Positions 11,071-19,132 of a stretch of DNA of 64,000 bases are shown piece by piece. The notes under the pieces were generated by a model. It was not told where the DNA came from. It searched no databases and saw only the letters and a program-made list of their open reading frames with translations. This DNA comes from Micromonospora lupini. Its GTDB lineage: Bacteria; Actinomycetota; Actinomycetes; Mycobacteriales; Micromonosporaceae. How positions within the stretch are numbered: position 1 is the first letter of the stretch; each line of letters starts with the position of its first letter. The translations under genes were made by a program, and so were the position numbers. Location of the stretch: positions 1,612,001 through 1,676,000 of the forward strand of contig NZ_JAPENL010000001.1 in the NCBI RefSeq assembly GCF_026342015.1. Direction: 5' to 3'.

Positions 11071-12070
11071 GGTGACCCTCCTGAAGGTGCGCCGAGGCCG
11101 GGGCCTGGGCGACGTGGTCGGTGGCAGTGATCGCCCCGTACGCGACCAGCCGGACGAGGTCGGCGTCGGCGGGGTGCGACAGCCGCCAGAGGGCGACGTC
11201 CCCCACGCTTATCGCGCTGGGCGCGAACGCCGCCAGCAACGCGATCCGGGTCCCGATGCGGTCCCTGCCGGGCACGTCCCGGACCAGGTCGACGGCCCAG
11301 TCCGCGGGCCGGGCCGGGAACCGCCCGTCCTCCCAGCGCACGGTGGCCGTCACGGTCTGGCGGGCCACGTCGCCCAGCAGGTCCCCGCCCCGGGTGGCGG
11401 CGGCCCGCAACGACGCGTAGGCCACTCCGACCGGGCTGTCCCCCGCCCAGGCCGGCGGCGACGTCGTACCGGCGTCGAGGAGCGGCAGGCTACGACCGGG
11501 CTCCTTCCGCTCCCGGGCCGCCCGGGCGTACAGCCGGCCCCCGACCGACCGCACCAGCGGGGAGCGTTGCAGGCCGCCGGGGAGCAGATCCTCGTCGAGC
11601 AACGCCGAGACGATCCGGTTGATGAAGTGGAAGGCGAGCAGGGTGCCGGTGACCTCCGGGCGGTACGCGCTGCTCCAGTCGGCGGCGCGCGGGCTGCGGC
11701 TGGCCTGGGCCCAGCGGACGAGTTCGGCGTGCCTCGGGTCGGGTGGTGTCCCGCCCCGGACGATGACCTCGGCCAGCCCGTGCTCGCCCAGGGCGTGCAG
11801 CAGCAGCACGTGCGAGTCGACGCAGAACTGGCAGCGATTGGCCCGGGACACGGCCGCCGCGACGAGTTCGCGCTCGACCCGGGACGCGTCCCCGGCGAGC
11901 AGGGCCTCACGAAGCAGCGACCAGGTCGCGGCCAACACCTCCGGCACGGCCGAGAGCACCTGGAAGGTGGGCAGCGGCCCGAGGAAGTCGTCGCGCGACT
12001 GCTGGTAGACGTCGGCGGTGCGCCCGGTGGCCGCCTTCGTGGGTACGGGGGTGAAGAAGCGATATGTCAT
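11063..12070 (-). CDS. carboxymuconolactone decarboxylase / AhpD-like protein
   Basis: 335 aa. The N-terminal half has the AhpD-type active site NRCQFCVDSH (Cys-x2-Cys-x3-His) at about residue 77, preceded by a helix with acidic residues. The C-terminal half is a second, degenerate all-helical CMD-like repeat without the cysteines. AhpD-like proteins act as thiol-disulfide or peroxidase-linked redox proteins. It is the first gene of the operon with the membrane protein and the multicopper oxidase, and it diverges from the histidine kinase at 12214, so the two-component system may control it. No clear Shine-Dalgarno precedes the ATG at 12070; the message may start near the ATG. Confidence 0.85.
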   Translation of the reverse strand: MTYRFFTPVPTKAATGRTADVYQQSRDDFLGPLPTFQVLSAVPEVLAATWSLLREALLAGDASRVERELVAAAVSRANRCQFCVDSHVLLLHALGEHGLAEVIVRGGTPPDPRHAELVRWAQASRSPRAADWSSAYRPEVTGTLLAFHFINRIVSALLDEDLLPGGLQRSPLVRSVGGRLYARAARERKEPGRSLPLLDAGTTSPPAWAGDSPVGVAYASLRAAATRGGDLLGDVARQTVTATVRWEDGRFPARPADWAVDLVRDVPGRDRIGTRIALLAAFAPSAISVGDVALWRLSHPADADLVRLVAYGAITATDHVAQAPASAHLQEGHHA

Positions 12071-12213
12071 GGGCTCGATGCTTGCCGTGGCGGGCTGGGA
12101 AAACGTCGTGCGGCCGCAGACACTTGCCCCGACGCGATACCACCGCCGTGGTACGCCCGATCTACCGCGCGCGTGGGATGCTCCACGAACGACTGCCGTT
12201 CTACAGTGCGACC

Positions 12214-13476
12214 ATGCGCCGCGACCTGCCGTACGCCCTCAGTGGCCTCGCCCTCGGCGGCCTCCTGCTCGGCAACGCCGCGCTCGCGCCGGACGCCGCG
12301 ACCGTCGGAGCCCTCGACGTCGTCCTCGTCGTCGCCATGGCCGCGGGCCTGGCGGTGTGCCGGCGGTACCCGGTGGTCGCGCTGGGCGTGGTGACCGCCA
12401 CGATGCTGGCCCTGCACATCCGGGTGCACTCGGGGGTCTCCGCCGCGTTTCCCGTCCTCGGCGTGGTCTACGTCGCCGCCTGGCGGAGTCGCCGGGCGGC
12501 CGCCGCCGTGGCCAGCCTCGCCTTCCTCGGTGGCTTCCTGGCCCGCGACGTCTCGGTGGCGGCGGTCGACCGGCCCAACCAGCTGATCGTCGAGCGGACG
12601 GCCCTGCTGCTGGGATGGTTCGTTGCGGCCAACGTCGCCGGACTGGTCGGCCGGCAACGCCGGGCGTACCTGGAGCAGGTCGAACAGCGGGCCATCGAGG
12701 CCGAACGCACACGCGAGGAGATGGCGTTGCGGCGTGCCGGGGAGGAGCGTCTGCGCATCGCCCGCGACCTGCACGACTCGCTGACCCACAGCATCTCGGT
12801 GATCAAGGTGCAGGCCGGGATCGCCGTGCACCTGGCCCGCAAGCACGGCGACGAGCCGTCGGCCACGCTGCTGGCTATCCAGGAGGCAAGCAGCGCCGCG
12901 ATGCGGGAACTACGCACCACCCTCGACGTCCTGCGCGCCCCCGACGACGACCGCGTCGGGCTGGCCCGGGTGGACGAGCTGGCCGAGCGGACCCGGGCGG
13001 TCGGCGTACCGGTGCAGGTCACCGTCAGCGGTCCGGCCCGTGACCTGCCCGCCGAGATCGACCAGGCTGCCTATCGCATCGTCCAGGAGGCGCTGACGAA
13101 CGTGGCCCGCCACGCCGGCCCAGCCACCGCACACATCCACGTCGAGTACGCACCGGCGCAGCTCACCCTCTCGATCGCCGACGACGGTCAGGCCTCACCG
13201 GCTCACCCGGTGACGCCGGGCGTGGGCCTGCGCGGCATGCGGGAACGGGTGACCGGTCTGGGCGGCACCCTCCGCGCCGCCGCCAACGACGACCACGGAT
13301 TCACGGTACGGGCCGCGATCCCGCTTGACGGCCCCGACAGGACCGGGCGCTCGCAGGAGATCCAGCCAGCTCAGCGCGGCGCGGAGTTGGCCCGACCGCG
13401 CGCCCCGCGCGAGGTCCAGCCAGCTCGGTCCGCGGCGGATCGTCGCGGCGCCGACCGGAGGGAGGAGTCGCGATGA
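12214..13476 (+). CDS. NarL-family sensor histidine kinase
   Basis: 420 aa from the ATG at 12214. Upstream in-frame codons are not supported; TACAGT at 12202-12207 lies 6 nt before the ATG, which fits a leaderless message. Residues 5-145 hold four to five transmembrane helices without a large outer domain. The HisKA_3 box has phospho-acceptor His187 in RIARDLHDSLTH, and the HATPase has NVARHAG and GVGLRGMRERV. An odd Arg/Ala/Gln tail of about 45 residues follows, containing an 18-residue duplication starting at 382 and 400. Its stop overlaps the response regulator start by 4 bp. The signal is unknown; the divergent copper oxidase operon is a candidate target. Confidence 0.93.
   Translation: MRRDLPYALSGLALGGLLLGNAALAPDAATVGALDVVLVVAMAAGLAVCRRYPVVALGVVTATMLALHIRVHSGVSAAFPVLGVVYVAAWRSRRAAAAVASLAFLGGFLARDVSVAAVDRPNQLIVERTALLLGWFVAANVAGLVGRQRRAYLEQVEQRAIEAERTREEMALRRAGEERLRIARDLHDSLTHSISVIKVQAGIAVHLARKHGDEPSATLLAIQEASSAAMRELRTTLDVLRAPDDDRVGLARVDELAERTRAVGVPVQVTVSGPARDLPAEIDQAAYRIVQEALTNVARHAGPATAHIHVEYAPAQLTLSIADDGQASPAHPVTPGVGLRGMRERVTGLGGTLRAAANDDHGFTVRAAIPLDGPDRTGRSQEIQPAQRGAELARPRAPREVQPARSAADRRGADRREESR
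13357..13426 (+). repeat. in-frame 54-bp duplication in the kinase tail
   Basis: GAGATCCAGCCAGCTC (13357-13372) recurs as GAGGTCCAGCCAGCTC (13411-13426), exactly 54 bp (18 codons) apart. Confidence 0.8.
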
Positions 13477-14135
13477 TCCGGGTTCTGCTCGCCGACGATC
13501 AGGCCCTGATGCGAGCCGGATTCCGGGCCCTGCTCGACGCCGAGGACGGCCTGGAGGTCGTCGGCGAGGCCGCCGACGGCGCCTCCGCCGTCCACCTGTC
13601 GCGACGTCTGCGCCCGGACGTGGTGCTCATGGACGTGCAGATGCCGGGGCTCGACGGCATCGAAGCCACCCGCCGCATCGCCGCCGATCCCGACCTCGCC
13701 GCGATCCACGTCCTCATCGTCACCAACTACGGGCTCGACTCGTACGTCTTCGCCGCCCTCCGCGCGGGTGCCAGCGGTTTCCTGCTCAAGGACGCGGACC
13801 CGGCCGACCTGCTCCAGGCCGTCGCCGTCGTGGCTCGCGGCGACGCCCTGCTCGCACCGGCCGTGACGCGCACGCTCATCAGCGAGTTCGTGTCCGGCCC
13901 ACCGCCGGCCGAGCCGGCGGCCGGGCGTGACGTGCTGACCGCACGCGAGCAGGAGATCGTGGAGCTGGTCGCGGGCGGGCTGAGCAACGACGAGATCGCC
14001 CTGCGGATGGTGATCAGCCCGTTGACCGCCAAGACACACGTGAACCGGGCGATGACGAAGCTGCACTGTCGTGACCGCGCCCAACTTGTCGTGTGGGCGT
14101 ACGAGTCGGGACTTGTCGCGCCGCGCCGTCGATGA
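13473..14135 (+). CDS. NarL/LuxR-type response regulator
   Basis: 220 aa. Receiver domain with Asp8-Asp9, phospho-acceptor Asp54 in VLMDVQMPG, the switch Thr in VTNYG and Lys in LLKDADP. The LuxR-type HTH at about 150-210 begins LTAREQEIVELVAGGLSNDEIA and ends VNRAMTKLHCRDRAQLV. It overlaps the kinase gene by 4 bp and is its partner. The protein should bind DNA as a phosphorylated dimer. Confidence 0.96.
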   Translation: MIRVLLADDQALMRAGFRALLDAEDGLEVVGEAADGASAVHLSRRLRPDVVLMDVQMPGLDGIEATRRIAADPDLAAIHVLIVTNYGLDSYVFAALRAGASGFLLKDADPADLLQAVAVVARGDALLAPAVTRTLISEFVSGPPPAEPAAGRDVLTAREQEIVELVAGGLSNDEIALRMVISPLTAKTHVNRAMTKLHCRDRAQLVVWAYESGLVAPRRR

Positions 14136-14204
14136 TCGTCAACGCGGTCCGGGGGCACTCGTCGCCACACGGGGTGGGGTTGTTGTTCGCCGATACGGCT
14201 TGGG

Positions 14205-14873
14205 CTAGGCGTCGCGGCGCAGCGTGAACCAGAAGGTCGGCACGGAGTTGGTGCCCGGTGTGACGTCGAGCAGTTCCCAGCCGGGGAACCTGGCGCGGAG
14301 CTCGTCGGCTGTGACGCCTGCCGCCCATGACGTGATTTCGTGGGTCGGATTGCCGAGCGGCTCGGGGCCATACCCGAACATCAGCAACAGTGCTCCGGGA
14401 GCGGCGCGGTGGGTGAGCCCGGCGGCGTAGGCGTCGCGGCGGTGTAGCGGGACCCCGCAGTAGCAGCTCAGGTCGAAGAACAGGTCGAAGGGGCCCGGCA
14501 CGTCCAGTTCGTCGAGGCGGGTGGCGTCTCCGTGCAGCACCCGTACCGTCACTCCCGCCGCCGCGGCCTTCTCCCTGGCGTGGTCGACGGCGCGGTCGAT
14601 CAGATCGACGGCCGCCACCTCCCAGCCGTGCCGTGCGAGGTAGGTGGCGTTGGTGCCTGTGCCGCAGCCGAGTTCGAGGGCGCGGCCGGGCGGCAGCGCC
14701 GCGTGGCCCTCCACCAGGTCGACCAACTCGGGTGGCGTCACGCCGGTGTCCCACGGCGGCTTGCCGGTGCGGTAGTAGCCCTCCAGCGCGCGGTGGACGG
14801 CCTCCTCCTCCGGGTCTCGCTGCGCTGAGGCCAGGTCCGGTTCTGGCTTCTGGGTGGCGTTGGGCTGACCCAT
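14205..14873 (-). CDS. class I SAM-dependent methyltransferase
   Basis: 222 aa from ATG 14873, which has GGAGG 6 nt upstream; an earlier ATG at 14900 lacks a ribosome site and lies inside the operator palindrome. YYRTGKPPWDTGVTP resembles the N-terminus of thiopurine/tellurite-type (TehB-like) methyltransferases, then the SAM motif ALELGCGTGTNATYLARHGWEV and DLFFDLSCYCGVPL. It probably methylates a small toxic molecule. It diverges from a TetR gene with a perfect palindrome between them, so substrate-responsive repression is likely. Confidence 0.9.
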   Translation of the reverse strand: MGQPNATQKPEPDLASAQRDPEEEAVHRALEGYYRTGKPPWDTGVTPPELVDLVEGHAALPPGRALELGCGTGTNATYLARHGWEVAAVDLIDRAVDHAREKAAAAGVTVRVLHGDATRLDELDVPGPFDLFFDLSCYCGVPLHRRDAYAAGLTHRAAPGALLLMFGYGPEPLGNPTHEITSWAAGVTADELRARFPGWELLDVTPGTNSVPTFWFTLRRDA

Positions 14874-14890
14874 GACGTCCTCCAAGAATA

Positions 14891-14905
14891 TAGAGTTCAA
14901 CTCTA
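14891..14905. promoter_or_regulatory. perfect palindrome TAGAGTT-C-AACTCTA, TetR operator
   Basis: A 7+1+7 palindrome lies between the divergent methyltransferase (start 14873) and TetR (start 14935) genes. On the minus strand it overlaps a TATATT that could be the methyltransferase -10 box. Position and symmetry point to the TetR protein as the ligand. Confidence 0.75.
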
Positions 14906-14934
14906 GCGACGTGCTCTAAAGATAGGCTCGCCAT

Positions 14935-15573
14935 ATGGACACCGTCAAGCGACCGGACAAGCGAGCCGAGCGCTCACGCCGCACCCGTGAAAAGGTCGTC
15001 GCGGCGGCTCGCGAGCTGTTCGTCGCGCAGGGTTACGGGGCGACGAGCCTGCAGGAGGTCGCGGACCAGGCGGGCGTGGCCGTCCAGACTGTCTACTTCG
15101 TCTTCCGCAACAAGCGCACGCTGTTCAAGGACGTCGTCGACACGTCCATCGCCGGGGACACTGAGCCGATCGCCACTATGGATCGTGAGTGGTTCCGCGC
15201 CGCATGCGCCGAACCCACCGCAGCCGGGCAACTGCGCGCGCACGTCCACGGCACCCGCGAGATCCTGGGCCGGGTCGCCCCGATCATGCCGCTGATCGCG
15301 GCTGCCGCGGCCACCGACCCCGAGATCGCCGCACAGTGGCCCGACGGCCCCGACCCGCGTTACACAGTGCAGTACGCAGCGGCCGAAGCCTTGGCCGGAA
15401 AGCCCGACACCCGTCCCGGCCTCTCCATCGAGATGGCGGCGGATCTGCTGTTCGGCCTGCTCAGCCCGCAGCTCTACCTGATCTTCGTCCGCGACCGCGA
15501 CTGGTCACCGGACGCCTGGGAAGAATGGGCCCGCACCGCCTTGATCTCCCAACTCTGCGCCGATCCCGGCTGA
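14935..15573 (+). CDS. TetR/AcrR-family repressor
   Basis: 212 aa. The N-terminal TetR HTH is at about 15-62 (KVVAAARELFVAQGYGATSLQEVADQ, then VAVQTVYFVFRNKRTLF). The C-terminal domain is helical and variable, as usual for ligand binding. It is divergent from the methyltransferase gene, with a perfect operator-like palindrome 30 bp before its start, so it probably represses both. Ligand unknown; the methyltransferase substrate is the natural guess. Confidence 0.92.
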   Translation: MDTVKRPDKRAERSRRTREKVVAAARELFVAQGYGATSLQEVADQAGVAVQTVYFVFRNKRTLFKDVVDTSIAGDTEPIATMDREWFRAACAEPTAAGQLRAHVHGTREILGRVAPIMPLIAAAAATDPEIAAQWPDGPDPRYTVQYAAAEALAGKPDTRPGLSIEMAADLLFGLLSPQLYLIFVRDRDWSPDAWEEWARTALISQLCADPG

Positions 15574-15755
15574 GCCGACGGACGTCACGATCGTCCTCCA
15601 GCCCGGCACGGTGATCTGCCTGACCGGCGTGCCTGGCGAGGGGCGACACGCGGGCCGACGAGGTGCAGGTACCGGACCCCGACGGGCTGGTGGCGGCCAC
15701 CCTCACGACGGTGTCCGCGTGTGTCGCGGTCCCGCCGCCGCAAGCACCGAAACCG

Positions 15756-15787
15756 CGACCGGGCCCGCCCCCTGGGGCGGGCCCGGT
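15756..15787. terminator. very strong GC hairpin between TetR and GH95 genes
   Basis: GACCGGGCCCGCCCC (15756-15770) pairs perfectly with GGGGCGGGCCCGGTC (15773-15787). The closing loop must open one or two pairs. It lies between convergent genes. Confidence 0.85.
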
Positions 15788-15816
15788 CGTGCTCCCCCGA
15801 GCGGAATCCGTCGCCG

Positions 15817-18816
15817 TCAGCCCCCGATGGCGATGGCGAAGACGTGCATCGTCGGCACGTTGGCCGCGGCCCCTGCGCTGATGTTGGGCAGCACGACCTG
15901 GGTCACCGCCTTGCTCTGCAACGCGACACCCACGTAGTAGACGCAGGCCGCCGTGGCCTGACGGCCGTTGTTGGGCCGGTTCTGGTACGCGGACACGATG
16001 GCGGCGGTCGCACCGGACTGCGGTCCGCCGTACCAGTCGGGCGTGCTCAGCGTGAACGTCTGCCGGGTGCCGTCCGCGTACACCACAGTGCCGGTGCCCG
16101 ACACGGCGCCGTACGTGCCGGCCACGAGGAAGCCGAGCGTGCTGCCGGTGCCGCTGATGCCGATGGTCTGGCCCGAGGCGATGGCGTTGTCGGCCGTGCC
16201 GGGGCTGACGTTGGGCCAGCGGAAGTTCACCCCGTTGCGGCTCACCGTGCTGCCCGGGCTGGCACCGGCCTGCGCGAGAGCCTGCGCGGAGAGACTGGCC
16301 CCGTTGCCGTCGAAGTTGCCGACGTTTGTGTTGCTGTCGTTGGTGATGCCCGCGTTGGTGAAGCTCTGCTCCAACGTCGGCGTGGCGACGCCCGTGCTGG
16401 TGACCCGGTAGGTGCGTCCGGCCTGCACGGCGACCTCGATCAGGTCGGACTCGATCCGGGTGACCCGGGGCGCCGTGCCGTCGGCGGTGTCCACGACGGT
16501 GACGGTGCCGGTGAGGATCCGGGCGCGCAGGCGGACGGCGCCGGCGCGGTCCGGTCGGACGAGCACCTCGGTGGCCTGACCGCTCGCCCACGTGATGCCC
16601 ACCGTGTGCCCACCGCGACCCCGCAGGCCGGTCACCCGCCCGCTCGGCCAGGCCGGCGGCAGCGCGGGCAGGATGTGCAGCTCCCCGATGTGGCTCTGGA
16701 GCAGCATCTCGGCGATACCTGCGGTGGCGCCGAAGTTGCCGTCGATCTGGAACGGCGGGTGCAGGTCGAACATGTTGGGCGCGAGCCGTGCGGTGGTGGC
16801 GAGGTAGCGGATCAGGTCGTGGGCCCGCTTGCCCTCCTCCATCCGCGCCCAGAAGTTGATTTTCCAGGCCAGCGACCAGCCGGTGCCGTCGTCGCCGCGC
16901 AGCGCCAGCGTCCTGCGGGCAGCCTCGAACAACTGCGGGGTGCCGCGCTTGGTGATCTGGTTGCTCGGCGCGAGCCCGTACAGGTGGGAGATGTGCCTGT
17001 GGTTGGGCTCGGTCTCCACCCAGTCGTAGAGCCACTCCATGATGTTGCCCCGCGAGCCGATCTTCATGGGTGGGAGGCGGTCCCGGGTGGCCCGGACCTG
17101 GGCCCGGAAGGTGCTGTCCACATCGAGGATCTCGCTGGCCCGGGCGCACGCCTCGAACAGGTCACGCAGGATCTGGTTGTCCATCGTGGGGCCGGCGCAC
17201 ACGCTGGCGTTCGAGTGGTGGCTCAGCTCCGGGGAGTTCGACGGGTTGGTCACCAGGTAACCGAGAGTCGGCTCGGTCACCAGGGTGTTCAGGAAGAACT
17301 GCGCCGCGCCCTTCATGGCCGGGTAGTTCGTCCGCAGGAACTCGATGTCGCCGTTGAACAGGTAGTGGTCCCAGATCAGCGTGGACAGCCAGGCGCCGCC
17401 GGTCTGCCACATGCCCCAGAACGCGCCGTCCACCACAGCGGTGGCCCGCCACGCGTCGGTGTTGTGGTGGGTGACCCAGCCACTGGCAGCGCCGTACTGC
17501 ACCTGGGCGGTCCGCGTTCCGGTGACGGCGAGGTCTCTGACCAGGTCGAAGACCGGGTTGTGGCACTCGGCCAGGTTCGTCGTGTTGGCCGGCCAGTAGT
17601 TCATCGGCAGGTTGGCGTTGATCGTGTACTTCGAGTCCCAGGAGGGGGCCAGCGAGTCGTTCCAGATGCCCTGGAGGTTCGCCGGCTGGGTGCCGGGCCG
17701 CGACGACGAGATCAGCAGGTACCGGCCGAACTGGAACAGCAGCGCGGAGAACTGCGGGTCGTTGACGCTGTTGTGCTGCGCGATCCGGACATCCGTCGTC
17801 TGGTCGGCGGCGGAGGTGCGGCCCAGGTCGAGGGTGACCCGCCCGAACAACGCCTGGTAGTCGGCCACGTGCCGGCTGCGCAGTTGGTCGTAGCTGCTGG
17901 CCCGGGCGGCGCTGAGACGCTGTCGCGCGATGCCCCCGTAGTCGCCGCCGACGTTGCGGTAGTTGACGTAGCTGGAGCCGATCGAGACGAGCAGCGTCAC
18001 GCTTGTGGCGTTGGTGACCCGCAGGGTGCCGCCGGAGCTGGACACCGTGCCCCCGCTGACGGTGGCGTTGGCCAGGGCGAGGAAACGGACCTGCCCGGTG
18101 ACGCCCTCCATGCTTCCGGAGACACCGTCGAGGCCGATCGTGGCGCCGTCCGGGCTGGACACCGTCGTACGCTGCGGGCTGTCGAAGGTGGCGGTGAAGC
18201 TGATCGAGTTGCTGCGGTCGGCGGTCAGGCGCATCGCGATGACCTGGTCCGGTGCGCTGGCGAAGACCTCGCGCTGGTAACGGATCCCGTTGAGGACGTA
18301 CGACGTCGTGGCCGTGGCGGTGGTGAGGTCGAGCGTACGGTTGTGCTGGGACGCTCCGCTGGCGGATCCGAAGGCGAGCCTGAGGTTGCCGACGGTCTGG
18401 TAGGCCAACTGCCCGCCGGGGTTGCCCATCATGGTCTGGTTGATGAGGTCCTGGGCCTGCGTCCACTGGTTCGCGTTCACCAGCCGCCGGATCTCCGCCA
18501 GCGCCGCCGCGCCTCGGGTGTTGCTGGGGTCGTGCGGGCCGCCGGCCCACACGGTGTCCTCGTTGAGTTGAAGTCGTTCCGTGTCGACGTTGCCGAACAC
18601 CATCGCGCCGAGCCGGCCGTTGCCGATCGGCAGCGCCCGGAGCCAGTCGGTGCCGGCGCCCTCGTCGTACCAGAGGGCGAGGTCACCGGCGGCCAGCACC
18701 TGCGGCGGCGCGGCGGAGTCGGCTCGGGCGGTCGCCGTCCAGGGCAGCGGCAGCATGGCGCCACCCGCGCCGGCTGCGCCGATCTTGAGGGCCTGCCGCC
18801 GGGTCAGGTCTGACAT
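15817..18816 (-). CDS. secreted GH95 alpha-L-fucosidase (or alpha-galactosidase) with extra C-terminal domain
   Basis: 999 aa from ATG 18816, after GGAGG. A Tat signal is present (TRRQALKIGAAGAGGAMLPL). The GH95 domain covers about 35-790: LPIGNGRLGAMVFG at the N-terminal beta-domain, the catalytic-site Asn pair in TINANLPMNYWP, THHNTDAW, NPSNSPE, and DDGTGWSLAWKINFWAR. GH95 enzymes release terminal alpha-1,2-fucose or L-galactose from xyloglucan or rhamnogalacturonan side chains. About 200 further residues form a beta-rich domain (NFDGNGASLSAQALAQAG to HVFAIAIGG) that I know only as a recurrent unassigned tail on actinobacterial glycosidases. It is monocistronic, with a hairpin on each side of its transcript. 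Confidence 0.92.
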   Translation of the reverse strand: MSDLTRRQALKIGAAGAGGAMLPLPWTATARADSAAPPQVLAAGDLALWYDEGAGTDWLRALPIGNGRLGAMVFGNVDTERLQLNEDTVWAGGPHDPSNTRGAAALAEIRRLVNANQWTQAQDLINQTMMGNPGGQLAYQTVGNLRLAFGSASGASQHNRTLDLTTATATTSYVLNGIRYQREVFASAPDQVIAMRLTADRSNSISFTATFDSPQRTTVSSPDGATIGLDGVSGSMEGVTGQVRFLALANATVSGGTVSSSGGTLRVTNATSVTLLVSIGSSYVNYRNVGGDYGGIARQRLSAARASSYDQLRSRHVADYQALFGRVTLDLGRTSAADQTTDVRIAQHNSVNDPQFSALLFQFGRYLLISSSRPGTQPANLQGIWNDSLAPSWDSKYTINANLPMNYWPANTTNLAECHNPVFDLVRDLAVTGTRTAQVQYGAASGWVTHHNTDAWRATAVVDGAFWGMWQTGGAWLSTLIWDHYLFNGDIEFLRTNYPAMKGAAQFFLNTLVTEPTLGYLVTNPSNSPELSHHSNASVCAGPTMDNQILRDLFEACARASEILDVDSTFRAQVRATRDRLPPMKIGSRGNIMEWLYDWVETEPNHRHISHLYGLAPSNQITKRGTPQLFEAARRTLALRGDDGTGWSLAWKINFWARMEEGKRAHDLIRYLATTARLAPNMFDLHPPFQIDGNFGATAGIAEMLLQSHIGELHILPALPPAWPSGRVTGLRGRGGHTVGITWASGQATEVLVRPDRAGAVRLRARILTGTVTVVDTADGTAPRVTRIESDLIEVAVQAGRTYRVTSTGVATPTLEQSFTNAGITNDSNTNVGNFDGNGASLSAQALAQAGASPGSTVSRNGVNFRWPNVSPGTADNAIASGQTIGISGTGSTLGFLVAGTYGAVSGTGTVVYADGTRQTFTLSTPDWYGGPQSGATAAIVSAYQNRPNNGRQATAACVYYVGVALQSKAVTQVVLPNISAGAAANVPTMHVFAIAIGG

Positions 18817-19132
18817 CGATCCTCCAAACGGTGACCGATCCGGCCACCCCGAGCGCGACAACGACGACCCCCGATGGTGGGTCCGCGCGGTGGCACCGAC
18901 CTTGTGGTGCAGGCCGTTGGCAGACCCTCAGACGACCAAACGTCTGATGTGTTTCGGGAAGATTACTCCGGTGTCACGCGATAGGCAACGGTCGATTGCC
19001 GGGAGGATCACCGGCGGCGGATCAGGCGTGCCGGCCGTTCGGGGCACCCCAGCTGATCGCGGGATCGCCGCGCCGCGGACACGTCCGCCAATACATCTGA
19101 CGAATTGTCGGCAGCACTTCTGGTGGCGGACA
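18817..19132 (-). other. upstream region of the GH95 gene
   Basis: About 316 bp with no gene I can support. It contains one operator-like inverted repeat (18928-18947), entered separately. Confidence 0.5.
18928..18947 (-). promoter_or_regulatory. inverted repeat TCAGACG-N6-CGTCTGA upstream of GH95
   Basis: Seven-base arms (18928-18934 and 18941-18947) lie about 112 bp upstream of the GH95 start. It could be an operator; no regulator gene is adjacent except the unrelated MFS/MarR unit. Confidence 0.45.

Noticed and set aside
15721..18813. 1030-codon open frame opposite the GH95 gene
   Set aside because: Pure antisense shadow; composition is Val/Gly/Arg-rich without any domain.
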